Shown piece by piece: positions 15,959-23,552 of a stretch of DNA of 23,552 nucleotides. The position numbers were made by a program, and so were the translations under genes. The notes beneath the pieces were generated by a model that saw nothing but the letters and a program-made list of their open reading frames with translations, was not told the DNA's origin and did no database searches. Source of the stretch: a virus; the IMG/VR virus record IMGVR_UViG_3300036945_000460, positions 1 through 23,552 of that record. One strand, 5' to 3'. Within the stretch, counting starts at the first letter, position 1. Each line of letters starts with the position of its first letter.

Positions 15959-17427
15959 ACATTTGGGGAATTAGTGCCAACAGTCACGATGCTGCCGTAT
16001 CAGTTTGGCATGATAAACAATTACAATTCGCAGCCCACAGTGAAAGATACTCTGGAATTAAAAACGACGGAGATCTCTGTGCAGGCATCATAGAAGATGC
16101 TGAACAATACGGAAAGCCTGACTTAATTGTTTGGTATGAAAATCCTGATTTAAAAACTGCCCGCCAATACACAGCAGGGCAAGGCGACAGAACTCGAGAA
16201 AATGATGTAAAGTCATATCTTGCCAAATATAATCTAAATCAACCTTTGGTAATTGGCGAACATCATAAGAGTCACGCAGCCGCAGGTTATTATACATCTG
16301 GACTAGCAGATGCCACAGTTGTTGTCATTGATAGTATAGGTGAATTTGAAACACTGACAGTATGGCAAGGACAGGGCAACGACTTAAAGAAAGTTTACAC
16401 ACAAGGTTATCCCGACAGCGTTGGACTTTGGTTTAGTTCAATGACACAGCGTATAGGATTAAAGCCCAACGAAGAAGAATATATTTTAATGGGCATGGCT
16501 GCTTATGGTGATCCTAACAAATATAAAGCTGCCATATACGAAGATTTCTTTAGTGTAATCAATGGTCCAGAGATTAAGTTTAAACGTAACTTACATCGTG
16601 GTTGCCCTGATTGGCGTTTAGATTTATTAAAAGAACAAGACACATTTGATATTGCTGCCGCTACTCAACAAGTGTATACTGAATTATTACAGGGTATCAG
16701 CCGTTGGGCAAGAGCAAATTTACCCAGCAAGAATATTGTATTAATGGGAGGTTGTGCTCTTAACTGTGTAGCCAACAGTGAGATCACAGGAGATTGGGAT
16801 CGAGTTTGGATTATGCCAAACCCAGGCGATGCTGGTAGTAGTGTCGGCGCAGTTGCCGCCTTCTTTGGCGAGCAAGTTAATTGGCCAGGAGCATACCTTG
16901 GTACAAACATGGGAAAGGAATATCCAGTTGATGAAACTATTAGCATACTTAGAAAAGACAAGATTGTGGGTGTTGCCACAGGACGTGCAGAGTTTGGTCC
17001 TAGAGCACTTGGCCACCGCAGTTTATTGGCAGACCCACGTGGACCAGAAATCAAAGACACAGTAAACGCAATCAAACGTAGACAACAGTTTAGACCATTT
17101 GCGCCAGCAATCTTAGAAGAACATGTACATGACTATTTTGATATGCCCCAAGGTATAACAGCTAGTCCATTTATGCAGTTTGTTGCTAAGTGTACAAAGC
17201 CCGATGAATTCCCTGCAATTATTCACAAAGACGGAACTAGTCGCGTACAAACTGTGAGTAAAAATGACAGTCCTGGTTTCAGAAAGCTCTTAGAAGATTG
17301 GTATGCATTAACTGGTTGTCCAATGTTATTGAATACTAGTTTGAACATCAAGGGTATGCCCATGGTTAACAACATTGAACATGCCCAAGACTTTTATTTA
17401 AAGTACAATGTTCCTGTAGTAACGTGA
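15955..17427 (+). CDS. Carbamoyltransferase, NodU/CmcH/TobZ family
   Basis: A 490-residue protein with both family halves. The N-terminal Kae1-like part starts NIWGISANSHDAAVS and has the metal/catalytic histidines in GEHHKSHAAAGYY (H103, H104, H107), DSIGEFETLTVW, MGMAAYGDP, GGCALNCVAN and NPGDAGSSVGA. The YrdC-like C-terminal part has EFGPRALGHRSLLADPR, QFRPFAPAIL and LNTSLNIKGMPMV. The family makes carbamoyl-AMP from carbamoyl phosphate and ATP and transfers the carbamoyl group to a hydroxyl of a sugar or natural product; related genes are known in marine cyanophages. It is somewhat shorter than NodU/TobZ, ending soon after the last motif. It follows the aldolase-like gene by ATGA overlap; the acceptor is presumably the molecule made by this cluster. 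Confidence 0.9.
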   Translation: MNIWGISANSHDAAVSVWHDKQLQFAAHSERYSGIKNDGDLCAGIIEDAEQYGKPDLIVWYENPDLKTARQYTAGQGDRTRENDVKSYLAKYNLNQPLVIGEHHKSHAAAGYYTSGLADATVVVIDSIGEFETLTVWQGQGNDLKKVYTQGYPDSVGLWFSSMTQRIGLKPNEEEYILMGMAAYGDPNKYKAAIYEDFFSVINGPEIKFKRNLHRGCPDWRLDLLKEQDTFDIAAATQQVYTELLQGISRWARANLPSKNIVLMGGCALNCVANSEITGDWDRVWIMPNPGDAGSSVGAVAAFFGEQVNWPGAYLGTNMGKEYPVDETISILRKDKIVGVATGRAEFGPRALGHRSLLADPRGPEIKDTVNAIKRRQQFRPFAPAILEEHVHDYFDMPQGITASPFMQFVAKCTKPDEFPAIIHKDGTSRVQTVSKNDSPGFRKLLEDWYALTGCPMLLNTSLNIKGMPMVNNIEHAQDFYLKYNVPVVT

Positions 17428-17451
17428 GTAAAAATATTAAATACTAGTATA
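17428..17451 (+). promoter_or_regulatory. Longest intergenic gap; possible weak promoter
   Basis: This 24-base gap is the largest in the window and is almost pure A/T. A TATAAT hexamer runs from 17448 into the start codon of the next gene, and an ATTAAATA at 17436-17443 loosely resembles the T4-type late promoter (two mismatches to TATAAATA). No convincing -35 box lies upstream, and no Shine-Dalgarno sequence precedes the ATG at 17452. It may separate two transcription units, but the evidence is weak. Confidence 0.2.
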
Positions 17452-18192
17452 ATGCTAGATGTATTTTTCCTCAGTTACAACGAACCCTACGCCGATGATA
17501 ACTACACTCAACTCAAGAAGCTTGTTCCAAACGCTCGACGGGTTAATGGTGTGAAAGGCTTTGCGGCAGCGCATCAAGAATGTGCTCGGAGAAGTTTTAC
17601 CAACAACTTTTATGTTGTTGACAGCGATGCTATCATTGTAGAAGATTTTGATTTCAGCTTTACTCCTAGTAAATATAATAAATGGTGGCACCAGCCAGAG
17701 AGTAACTATATTTGTGTATGGTCCAGTATAAATCCTATAAATGACTTGATTTATGGTCACGGAGGTGTTAAAATATTACCTAAGCAACCTTTATTAGGAG
17801 TAGATAAAGATGTTATTGATTTTACCACTGGCTTTGGTTTAAACACAAAAGTCTTTGACGAAGTTAGTAATATTACTGCGTTTAACTATGATGAATTTAA
17901 TACATTTAGAAGTGCTTTTCGAGAATGTGCTAAACTATCATCTAATTTAACTAATAAAGATGTATTGCATAAGATAAATTTTGAAGAAGCAACAAAAATC
18001 CGCGCAGAAGCAGAACATAGGTTACATGTTTGGACTACTGTAGGAGAAGAAAATAAGTTTGGAAAATATTGTATCGAAGGTGCAAAACAAGGTAAGGCAT
18101 TTGGAACTATGTTTGCAGAAAATACCGAGCAATTAAAATTGATTAATAATTACGATTGGATGAGAAATGAGTTTAATAGATTCTTTAGATAA
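17452..18192 (+). CDS. Glycosyltransferase-like protein, 'FLSYDEPNAD' family (copy B)
   Basis: A 246-residue member of the family first seen at 1912. It has VFFLSYNEPYADDN at the N-terminus, RVNGVKGFAAAHQ (31-41), the DxD motif in VVDSDAIIV (D57, D59), then INDLIYGHGGVKI, FRSAFRECAKLSS, and a final INNYDWMRNEF block. It lacks the C-terminal extension of copies A and C. DxD and the first strand support a GT-A-like nucleotide-sugar transferase fold; activity is inferred. It is the first of three consecutive family members and follows the only sizeable intergenic gap. Its last 26 bases overlap the start assigned to copy C. Confidence 0.6.
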   Translation: MLDVFFLSYNEPYADDNYTQLKKLVPNARRVNGVKGFAAAHQECARRSFTNNFYVVDSDAIIVEDFDFSFTPSKYNKWWHQPESNYICVWSSINPINDLIYGHGGVKILPKQPLLGVDKDVIDFTTGFGLNTKVFDEVSNITAFNYDEFNTFRSAFRECAKLSSNLTNKDVLHKINFEEATKIRAEAEHRLHVWTTVGEENKFGKYCIEGAKQGKAFGTMFAENTEQLKLINNYDWMRNEFNRFFR

Positions 18193-19189
18193 TACACTAT
18201 TTGATAAAAAGACACCTAAAATAGAAACACTACAGTTAAAAACTATGCCTGTAGTTTTTCTAAGTTTCGATGAACCCAATGCAGATGAAAACTTTGAATA
18301 TTTAAAAGCAAATCATCCTAAACCAGACTTGATTCATCGAGTACACGGAGTAAAAGGGTTTGACGCCGCGCACAAAACTGCGGCATCTACAGCAGGTACT
18401 ACTAGATTTTTTACAATTGATGCAGACTGTCGGGTAGACAAAGAGATATGGAAAAAGAGCATTGAAATTGTTCCTGAAATCAAAGAAGCAACTTTGAGTT
18501 GGAGCAGCCGTAACATTGTCAATGGCTTAGTCTATGGCAATGGCGGTGTTAAGTTATGGTATGCTAAACATGTTATGAATATGAAAAGTCACGAAGCCGC
18601 TGACGAAGGCGATGACACGCACAATGTAGATTTTTGTTGGAATCCTGAACAATATAAACAAATGAATAACACATATGGTATTGTTATGAATAATGCCAGT
18701 GCTAAACAAGCATTTAGAGCCGGATTCCGCGAAGGCGTTAAAATGGGCTTGGATCAAGGTAAGAAAGTTCCTATCATTGATTTTAAACATAAAATGTATC
18801 CTGCAAACTTTGCACGGTGGCTGATATGGATGACAGTGGGTCGCGATGTTGAAAACGGAGACTGGGTTATTTACGGAGCACGTTTAGCGGCATACTTGTT
18901 ATACGTTGAAAACTTTGATCATACTGTTATTTCAGACTACGAATGGTTTGATTCATTTTGGAAAGAACAGTACGAACATACCAAGCGGGGAGAATTCCTA
19001 AATGATCACAGTCATAATTTAATGACTGAATTAGTAGCTAACTTGTCATTACCCTTGGTCGAGTTAGATGCAAATCAAAGCATATGGTTTAAACATGTAC
19101 ATATCAGTCCGGGTAAAGGAGTAGGATGGCCTGCGCTATTAAATCAAAGTGCTTTGCCAATGTATGGGTTCACTCTTCCGAAATATTAA
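18167..19189 (+). CDS. Glycosyltransferase-like protein, 'FLSYDEPNAD' family (copy C)
   Basis: A 340-residue close paralogue of the gene at 1912: VVFLSFDEPNADENF, VHGVKGFDAAHKTAAS (59-74), DxD in TIDADC (D85, D87), NIVNGLVYGNGGVKLW, VDFCW, QMNN, NNASA.QAFRAGFREGVK and a C-terminal EWFDSFWKEQ. DNA identity with copy A is high around the Gly-rich motif (2191-2238 against 18512-18559). The start at 18167 gives a 26-residue leader not present in the other copies; an in-frame ATG at 18245 (MPVVFLS) is an alternative and would leave a 52-base gap. Inferred role: transfer of a sugar from a nucleotide donor, using the DxD metal site. Confidence 0.6.
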   Translation: MSLIDSLDNTLFDKKTPKIETLQLKTMPVVFLSFDEPNADENFEYLKANHPKPDLIHRVHGVKGFDAAHKTAASTAGTTRFFTIDADCRVDKEIWKKSIEIVPEIKEATLSWSSRNIVNGLVYGNGGVKLWYAKHVMNMKSHEAADEGDDTHNVDFCWNPEQYKQMNNTYGIVMNNASAKQAFRAGFREGVKMGLDQGKKVPIIDFKHKMYPANFARWLIWMTVGRDVENGDWVIYGARLAAYLLYVENFDHTVISDYEWFDSFWKEQYEHTKRGEFLNDHSHNLMTELVANLSLPLVELDANQSIWFKHVHISPGKGVGWPALLNQSALPMYGFTLPKY

Positions 19190-19190
19190 A

Positions 19191-19871
19191 ATGATACCTG
19201 TTTACTTTTTATACACAGACGAAGCTAATCTCAATGAGAATTGGCAGAGATTGCAAACAAAAACTAAAGATGCAGTTGCAGTGGCTGCTGTGGGTAATAT
19301 ATTTGAAAGTCACAAACATATTGCTAGTTTGTGTGAAGGTGATAGATTTTACGTAGTAGATGCAGATTCGTGGATAGTGGATAGTTTTAACTTTGACAAG
19401 CAAATAGAACTAAAGCCAAAGAGTGTAGCAGTATTTCGCAGTAAGAATCCTATTAACGGATTGATCTACGGACATGGTGGTATTAAACTATTCAGTAAAG
19501 ATTGCTTTAGCGCAGAACGTTTAGACCGTCCTGATATGACTACTACACTGGCAGATAGTTATATTAAACTAAACATACTGGCCACAGAACATAGATTTAA
19601 TTATACTCCTTATGCTACATGGCGTACAGCTTTTCGAGAAGCAGTTAAACTCAGTGCAGGCATTAATAAGAACAACAACGATCAAGAAAGCCAAGAAAGA
19701 TTAACAATGTGGAGTGAAGCAGGCATAGAAACCCAATATGGATACTTTGCTATACAAGGAGCAAGACAAGGTATTGAATATGCAAAATCAAAGAAAGCAG
19801 ACTTTACATTGGTCAATGATTTTGCATGGCTAGAAGATAAATTTAAAGAATGGTGCGGGATAAATGAGTAA
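19191..19871 (+). CDS. Glycosyltransferase-like protein, 'FLSYDEPNAD' family (copy D)
   Basis: A 226-residue, most divergent member. The start at 19191 gives MIPVYFLYTDEANLNENW, matching the family's first strand; a frame beginning at 19149 would overlap copy C and add nothing conserved. It retains DxD in VVDADSWIV (D57, D59), PINGLIYGHGGIKLF, WRTAFREAVKLSAG and the final VNDFAWLEDKF. The conserved GVKGF.AAH block is reduced to VGNIFESHKH, so the donor or acceptor side has changed. It begins one base after copy C and overlaps the methyltransferase-like gene by 8 bases. Confidence 0.58.
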   Translation: MIPVYFLYTDEANLNENWQRLQTKTKDAVAVAAVGNIFESHKHIASLCEGDRFYVVDADSWIVDSFNFDKQIELKPKSVAVFRSKNPINGLIYGHGGIKLFSKDCFSAERLDRPDMTTTLADSYIKLNILATEHRFNYTPYATWRTAFREAVKLSAGINKNNNDQESQERLTMWSEAGIETQYGYFAIQGARQGIEYAKSKKADFTLVNDFAWLEDKFKEWCGINE

Positions 19872-20715
19872 TAAACAAATTGTCTACGGATTAGAAAAGT
19901 ATTTTAACTACATACACGATCCTATAAAAGAAACTTTTGTAAAACATCTAATAAATGTACAGCATCATAATGAGCCAGACGGACCTTGGGCCCTTAAAGA
20001 ATTAATTGCATTTGACTATGAAAATTTACCAGATGATAAAAGAACAGATAGATTAAACATATATACTACGATTTGTACTCAAAGAAATTTGAATATAGAA
20101 TTTACTTTGTTACTTTTAAATTATGCATTTAATAGGGATAATTTTTGTGAAGTATTACTGAAATTATTTGTTCGAGGTAAAGAAGATTTATTAGTTTCTA
20201 TCTTTAGTAGAACACAAATGTTAAGCAAAATGTGGATAGGAGAAACAATATCTAAGTTTAAAAATAAATTTGATAATGTTTTACTATTAGGAGGGTGGAC
20301 TACACATCACACATTGTTTTTTAAAGGTATTACTGTTAATAATCTAGTTTCTGTAGACATAGATACAGAAATTAACGAAGATGCTAGATTATTCAATCCC
20401 AATGTTGTAATCGACAATTCAGACGCTTTATCTATCTTCGATGATCAACGTAATATTACAATAAATGGTAAATTACAAGACTTTGATTTAGTAATTAACA
20501 CTAGCGCAGAGCATATGAGTTTGGAGTGGTATGATAAAATTAAACCAGGTACTACAGTTTTAATTCAAAGTAATAATATGAATGATCCTGATCATATTAA
20601 TAAATCTGCTCACCTTGGTGAATTTCTAAGAAAATATCCAGTAACTAAAACGTATTACAGGGGAGAATTTAACTTTGATAGTTATAGTAGGTTCATGGTA
20701 TTTGGTGTAAAATAA
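19864..20715 (+). CDS. SAM-dependent methyltransferase-like protein
   Basis: A 283-residue protein. The N-terminal 130 residues are helical and unrecognised. From about residue 135 comes a class I methyltransferase-like Rossmann fold: FDNVLLLGGWTTHH (motif I position, 137-149), LVSVDIDTEI (161-170, acidic residue for the SAM ribose), VVIDNSDAL (181-189), then DFDLVINTSAEHMS (207-219) and KPGTTVLIQSNN. The Gly-rich loop is less canonical than GxGxG (LLGGW), so SAM binding is probable but not certain; nicotianamine-synthase-like aminopropyl transfer is a conceivable alternative. It overlaps copy D by 8 bases and the radical SAM gene by one base (TAATG). Confidence 0.6.
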   Translation: MSNKQIVYGLEKYFNYIHDPIKETFVKHLINVQHHNEPDGPWALKELIAFDYENLPDDKRTDRLNIYTTICTQRNLNIEFTLLLLNYAFNRDNFCEVLLKLFVRGKEDLLVSIFSRTQMLSKMWIGETISKFKNKFDNVLLLGGWTTHHTLFFKGITVNNLVSVDIDTEINEDARLFNPNVVIDNSDALSIFDDQRNITINGKLQDFDLVINTSAEHMSLEWYDKIKPGTTVLIQSNNMNDPDHINKSAHLGEFLRKYPVTKTYYRGEFNFDSYSRFMVFGVK

Positions 20716-21887
20716 TGTATAAAGCCACGGAAATCACTACTGTTCATTTAGAAGTTACAGAACGCTGTAATGCCAGTTGCCCTCAATGTGCTAGAAACAT
20801 TAATGGCGGCGAAGTAAATCCACAGCTACACGATGCCGAACTTAGCCTAGATGATGTTAAAACAATTTTAAAGCCTGAGTTTATTCGACAATTAAATCGT
20901 TTGTATATGTGCGGTAACTATGGTGATCCTATCAGCGCCCGTGATACATTAGAAATATTTGAATACATTCGCAGTCACAATGCTAAAATGCAATTGAGCT
21001 TTCACACAAATGCCAGTGCTAAAACTCCTGAATGGTGGAGTCGATTACCAGCAGCCATGGGCAAGAGTCATTATGTTGTATTCAGCGTAGATGGTTTAGA
21101 AGACACTAATCATTTGTACCGTCAAGGCACAGTATGGAAAAACATTATGCGTAACGCCGAAGCGTTTATTGCCGCTGGAGGCAGAGCACGTTGGGACTAT
21201 ATCGTATTCGGACATAACGAACATCAAGTTGAAGAAGCTAGAGCATTAGCAGAGTCTATGGGCTTTGAAAAGTTCAATGTTAAAAAGTCGAATAGATTCT
21301 TTAGCAACACCAGAGGATCAGTTAAAGCAGAACATCAAGCAGGTAATCGTAAAGGCAGCGAAACAACATTGTTAAGTATGCCCAAGAACCCTGAATATCA
21401 AAATGCCGCGCTAAAACAATTAGAAAGTCTAAGCAAAGACAAAGGCGAAGTTAAAATTGATTTTGTATCAACTGTTGCTGAATTAGAAGGCAAAATAGGC
21501 AATCAAAAGTTTAACCTAGATCCTGATAAGAAAAAAGACATGGAAAAGTATTGGGACACTGTGGAAGTTAAATGTAAAGTCGCCGAAGAAAAAAGCATTT
21601 ACATCACAGCAGAAGGATATTTACAGCCATGTTGTTGGACAGCAGGACAAATGTATGTTTGGTATTGGAAGCAACGTGGCGGGCAAATCTGGGATGCTAT
21701 CGATGCCGCTGGCTTAGATAGTTTAGACTTACGTGTCAATGATTTAAATGACGTAATCAATGGTAAGTTCATGCAAGAAGTGATTCCTGAATCGTGGACA
21801 AAGCCCAGCTGTGCCGAAGGCAAATTGGCAGTATGTGCAAAAACTTGCGGTGCTAAATACGATGCATTTGCGGAACAGTTTAAATGA
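20715..21887 (+). CDS. Radical SAM/SPASM domain protein
   Basis: A 390-residue protein with a classical layout: the radical SAM motif near the N-terminus is C18-x3-C22-x2-C25 (CNASCPQC), and the usual GGEP is replaced by CGNYGDP. A SFHTNAS strand and VFSVDGLED follow. The C-terminal auxiliary-cluster region has C287, C306-C307 (YLQPCCW), C366, C374 and C378, a SPASM-like set. SPASM enzymes modify peptides, sugars or other metabolites. This gene differs from the three N-terminal-module radical SAM enzymes, as its auxiliary cysteines are at the usual end. It is coupled to its neighbours by TAATG and ATGA. Confidence 0.85.
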   Translation: MYKATEITTVHLEVTERCNASCPQCARNINGGEVNPQLHDAELSLDDVKTILKPEFIRQLNRLYMCGNYGDPISARDTLEIFEYIRSHNAKMQLSFHTNASAKTPEWWSRLPAAMGKSHYVVFSVDGLEDTNHLYRQGTVWKNIMRNAEAFIAAGGRARWDYIVFGHNEHQVEEARALAESMGFEKFNVKKSNRFFSNTRGSVKAEHQAGNRKGSETTLLSMPKNPEYQNAALKQLESLSKDKGEVKIDFVSTVAELEGKIGNQKFNLDPDKKKDMEKYWDTVEVKCKVAEEKSIYITAEGYLQPCCWTAGQMYVWYWKQRGGQIWDAIDAAGLDSLDLRVNDLNDVINGKFMQEVIPESWTKPSCAEGKLAVCAKTCGAKYDAFAEQFK

Positions 21888-23053
21888 TTAGATGCTCTGA
21901 ACTTGAAAATTCATATGATGTTAACTTAATTACTAGCAGAGTTACACATTGCTGTAAGTATACTGGACGACCATTATTAAAAGAAGAAGTTAAACAACAC
22001 AGTTGGCGAATACTTGATTTAAACAAAGAAACAGTTAAATCAAGACAAGACTTGGCCAACAACATACAAACAGAAAACTGTCAAGACTGCTGGGATGTCG
22101 AATCCGTGGGTATTAAAAGCTGGCGTCAAATTCACAATGATTTAGAATTAGATTCTGACAAAGTTAAATTTAATGTACAACTAAGCTCGCTGTGCAATCA
22201 AAGTTGCTTGTACTGTCATAACTCATTGAGCAGTAGTATCGCACGTTTTGAATATTGGGTCAACGCTGAAACTGGACAACGTGAGCTAAACACATTACAC
22301 AAGCAACCACAGTTATTGACCATTGAACATGTTATTGATTTTGTTGCTAATTTACCTGTAACTAAGAAATCAATCGTACTGGGGTTTACTGGAGGAGAAC
22401 CCTTTATCGTTGATAAGTTTAACGAAAACATAGAAGCTCTAGTTCGCACATACTTTGAAAAAGATCCAAGCAGACACATGACATTAGTGTTTAGTTCAAA
22501 TGGCAATGTCGATATTGAAAATTTATCAAACTTTTATACTAGATTAAAAAGTTTAAAATCACAGTATAACCTTAAACTTAGTATTGGATTAAGTATAGAA
22601 AATCTATTTGAACGTGCAGAATACATTAGACAAGGCCTGTCATGGACAAACTTTATGTCCAACTTTGATATACATTACAAAAATGCAGATGAAGTAAAAC
22701 TTAAACTAACTGTAAATGCATTCAGTATTGTAAATATCACAGACTTTGTTAAATATTTTAAAGAATACAATGTATCATTTACCTATGGCTACACGCAACA
22801 AGCATTTTTTAGATCAAATATATTAGATTTGTCGTTTTTAAAAGAAATACAACGCTTAGAAGAATACTTAAAGTCTTCTAATACAGAACACAGATTTCCA
22901 AATTATCAAGTTCTATATGATACAATCACAGATGATCAAGCAAATGCAAAAATATTTAAATCAGCTATTACAGATTTAGATGAGATTCGTGGCACAAATT
23001 GGAGACTGGTATTTCCGGAATATCAACAATGGTTTGAAAATATAGCTAAGTAA
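21884..23053 (+). CDS. Radical SAM protein with N-terminal four-cysteine (twitch-like) module (copy 3)
   Basis: A 389-residue protein. The N-terminal cysteine module is C4, C23/C24, C66 and C69 (CQDCW), followed by the barrel motif C104-x3-C108-x2-C111 (CNQSCLYC) and GFTGGEP (GGEP at 170-173). It is shorter than copies 1 and 2, and its CHHP is replaced by CCKYTG. The module is recognisable by the C-x2-C-W block followed by an Asp/Glu-rich linker. The later FSSNGNVD and LTVNAFSIVNITDF segments correspond to NSN and MVTFNGLSLFS in copy 1. It overlaps the SPASM gene by ATGA. Confidence 0.82.
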   Translation: MIRCSELENSYDVNLITSRVTHCCKYTGRPLLKEEVKQHSWRILDLNKETVKSRQDLANNIQTENCQDCWDVESVGIKSWRQIHNDLELDSDKVKFNVQLSSLCNQSCLYCHNSLSSSIARFEYWVNAETGQRELNTLHKQPQLLTIEHVIDFVANLPVTKKSIVLGFTGGEPFIVDKFNENIEALVRTYFEKDPSRHMTLVFSSNGNVDIENLSNFYTRLKSLKSQYNLKLSIGLSIENLFERAEYIRQGLSWTNFMSNFDIHYKNADEVKLKLTVNAFSIVNITDFVKYFKEYNVSFTYGYTQQAFFRSNILDLSFLKEIQRLEEYLKSSNTEHRFPNYQVLYDTITDDQANAKIFKSAITDLDEIRGTNWRLVFPEYQQWFENIAK

Positions 23054-23059
23054 TTTGTT

Positions 23060-23552
23060 ATGAAACCAATTAAAATATTCAATGATTCAAATAGACTAAC
23101 CATTGATTGGACACTAAACACTCTTTGTACATATCACTGTAGCTATTGTCCTCCTATGCTTCATAGAGGCACAAACGTATTTAAAGACAAAGAAAAAGAC
23201 AAAGAAATTGTATTAAGTTTCTTAAACAAACTAAAAGCACAAGCTGGCAACAGAGGTGTACATATCTTTATCAACGGCGGCGAACCTACAATTAGTCCAG
23301 TATTTGAAACACTAATAGACTTTATCAACGATGCTGGCTGGTATGCTTATGTCAATACCAATGGCAGTCGTAGCTTAGATTGGTGGCAACAATATGCACA
23401 TAAGATATTTAAAGTAACTGTAAGCTATCATCCTGAAACTGTTATCGACGAAGAAATATTTGACAAAGTTGCTTACATTGGCACACAAACAAATGTAGGC
23501 GTATTTACATTAATGTATCCTCCACTGTGGGATAATTCGTTAAATGCTTACC
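23060..23552 (+). CDS. Radical SAM protein, N-terminal part (cut by the window edge)
   Basis: The frame is open from ATG at 23060 to the right edge (164 residues seen). The radical SAM motif is close to the N-terminus, C23-x3-C27-x2-C30 (CTYHCSYC), followed by FINGGEPTIS (GGEP at 73-76) and YVNTNGS. Unlike the gene before it, it has no N-terminal cysteine module; any SPASM/twitch part would be beyond the window. It starts six bases after the previous stop, with no clear ribosome-binding site, so it probably continues the same operon. Confidence 0.83.
   Translation, partial: MKPIKIFNDSNRLTIDWTLNTLCTYHCSYCPPMLHRGTNVFKDKEKDKEIVLSFLNKLKAQAGNRGVHIFINGGEPTISPVFETLIDFINDAGWYAYVNTNGSRSLDWWQQYAHKIFKVTVSYHPETVIDEEIFDKVAYIGTQTNVGVFTLMYPPLWDNSLNAY

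Noticed and set aside
16778-17065. 95-codon + strand open frame in another reading frame of the carbamoyltransferase gene
   Set aside because: It is wholly contained within the motif-rich part of the real gene and has no start signal of its own.
16665-17075. 136-codon open frame on the minus strand inside the carbamoyltransferase gene
   Set aside because: The + strand frame has clear family motifs throughout; the antisense frame has no recognisable features and is a by-product of codon bias.
17428-17451. Strong promoter at the largest gap
   Set aside because: TATAAT overlaps the start codon and there is no -35 element, so it is listed only as a weak possibility.
1-23552. tRNA genes, CRISPR arrays, insertion-sequence ends, attachment sites and terminators
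   Set aside because: The gaps between genes are too short to hold them and no cloverleaf, spaced repeat, transposase or hairpin with a T-run was found.

Overview
The window is densely coding, AT-rich DNA with every credible gene on the + strand. I count 26 coding regions, the first and last cut by the window edges. The longest gap between genes is 24 bases, and most junctions overlap (ATGA, TAATG, or 8-29 base overlaps). Few starts have a clear Shine-Dalgarno sequence, so translation is probably coupled along a long polycistronic message. There are no rRNA or tRNA genes, insertion sequences, CRISPR arrays or convincing terminators. This compactness and the gene families (radical SAM, SGNH hydrolase, carbamoyltransferase and glycosyltransferase-like genes) suggest the accessory 'cell-surface/LPS-like' region of a large marine tailed phage of the kind known in T4-like cyanophages. 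No structural, packaging or replication gene is present to prove it. A surface-polysaccharide island of a compact marine bacterium is the main alternative.

Layout. (1) 2-1928: very AT-rich genes, a partial unknown, a glycosyltransferase-like protein and an unrecognised protein. (2) 1912-5901: a glycosyltransferase-like protein of a family that recurs later, followed by two radical SAM enzymes with an N-terminal four-cysteine module. (3) 5901-12298: three small glycosyltransferase-like proteins, five SGNH/GDSL hydrolase-like proteins and a mannose-6-phosphate-isomerase-type cupin. (4) 12301-17427: a possible precursor pathway made of a nucleotidyltransferase-kinase fusion, an NTF2/SnoaL-like protein, a shikimate-dehydrogenase-like enzyme, a GatZ/KbaZ-like aldolase-family protein and a NodU/TobZ-type carbamoyltransferase. 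(5) 17452-19871: three consecutive paralogues of the glycosyltransferase-like gene at 1912. (6) 19864-23552: a SAM methyltransferase-like protein, a radical SAM/SPASM protein, a third radical SAM enzyme with the N-terminal four-cysteine module, and the start of another radical SAM gene.

Working model (inference): the genes make, activate, assemble and decorate an unusual glycan or small molecule. The aldolase-like and dehydrogenase-like enzymes would build a polyol or sugar precursor, and the kinase-nucleotidyltransferase would activate it. The glycosyltransferase-like proteins would assemble it, and the carbamoyltransferase, methyltransferase, SGNH proteins (as O-acyl transferases or esterases) and radical SAM enzymes would modify it. 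The combination of an aldolase-dehydrogenase-kinase/nucleotidyltransferase-carbamoyltransferase block with repeated radical SAM enzymes carrying a displaced cysteine module is the most promising candidate for an undescribed system.
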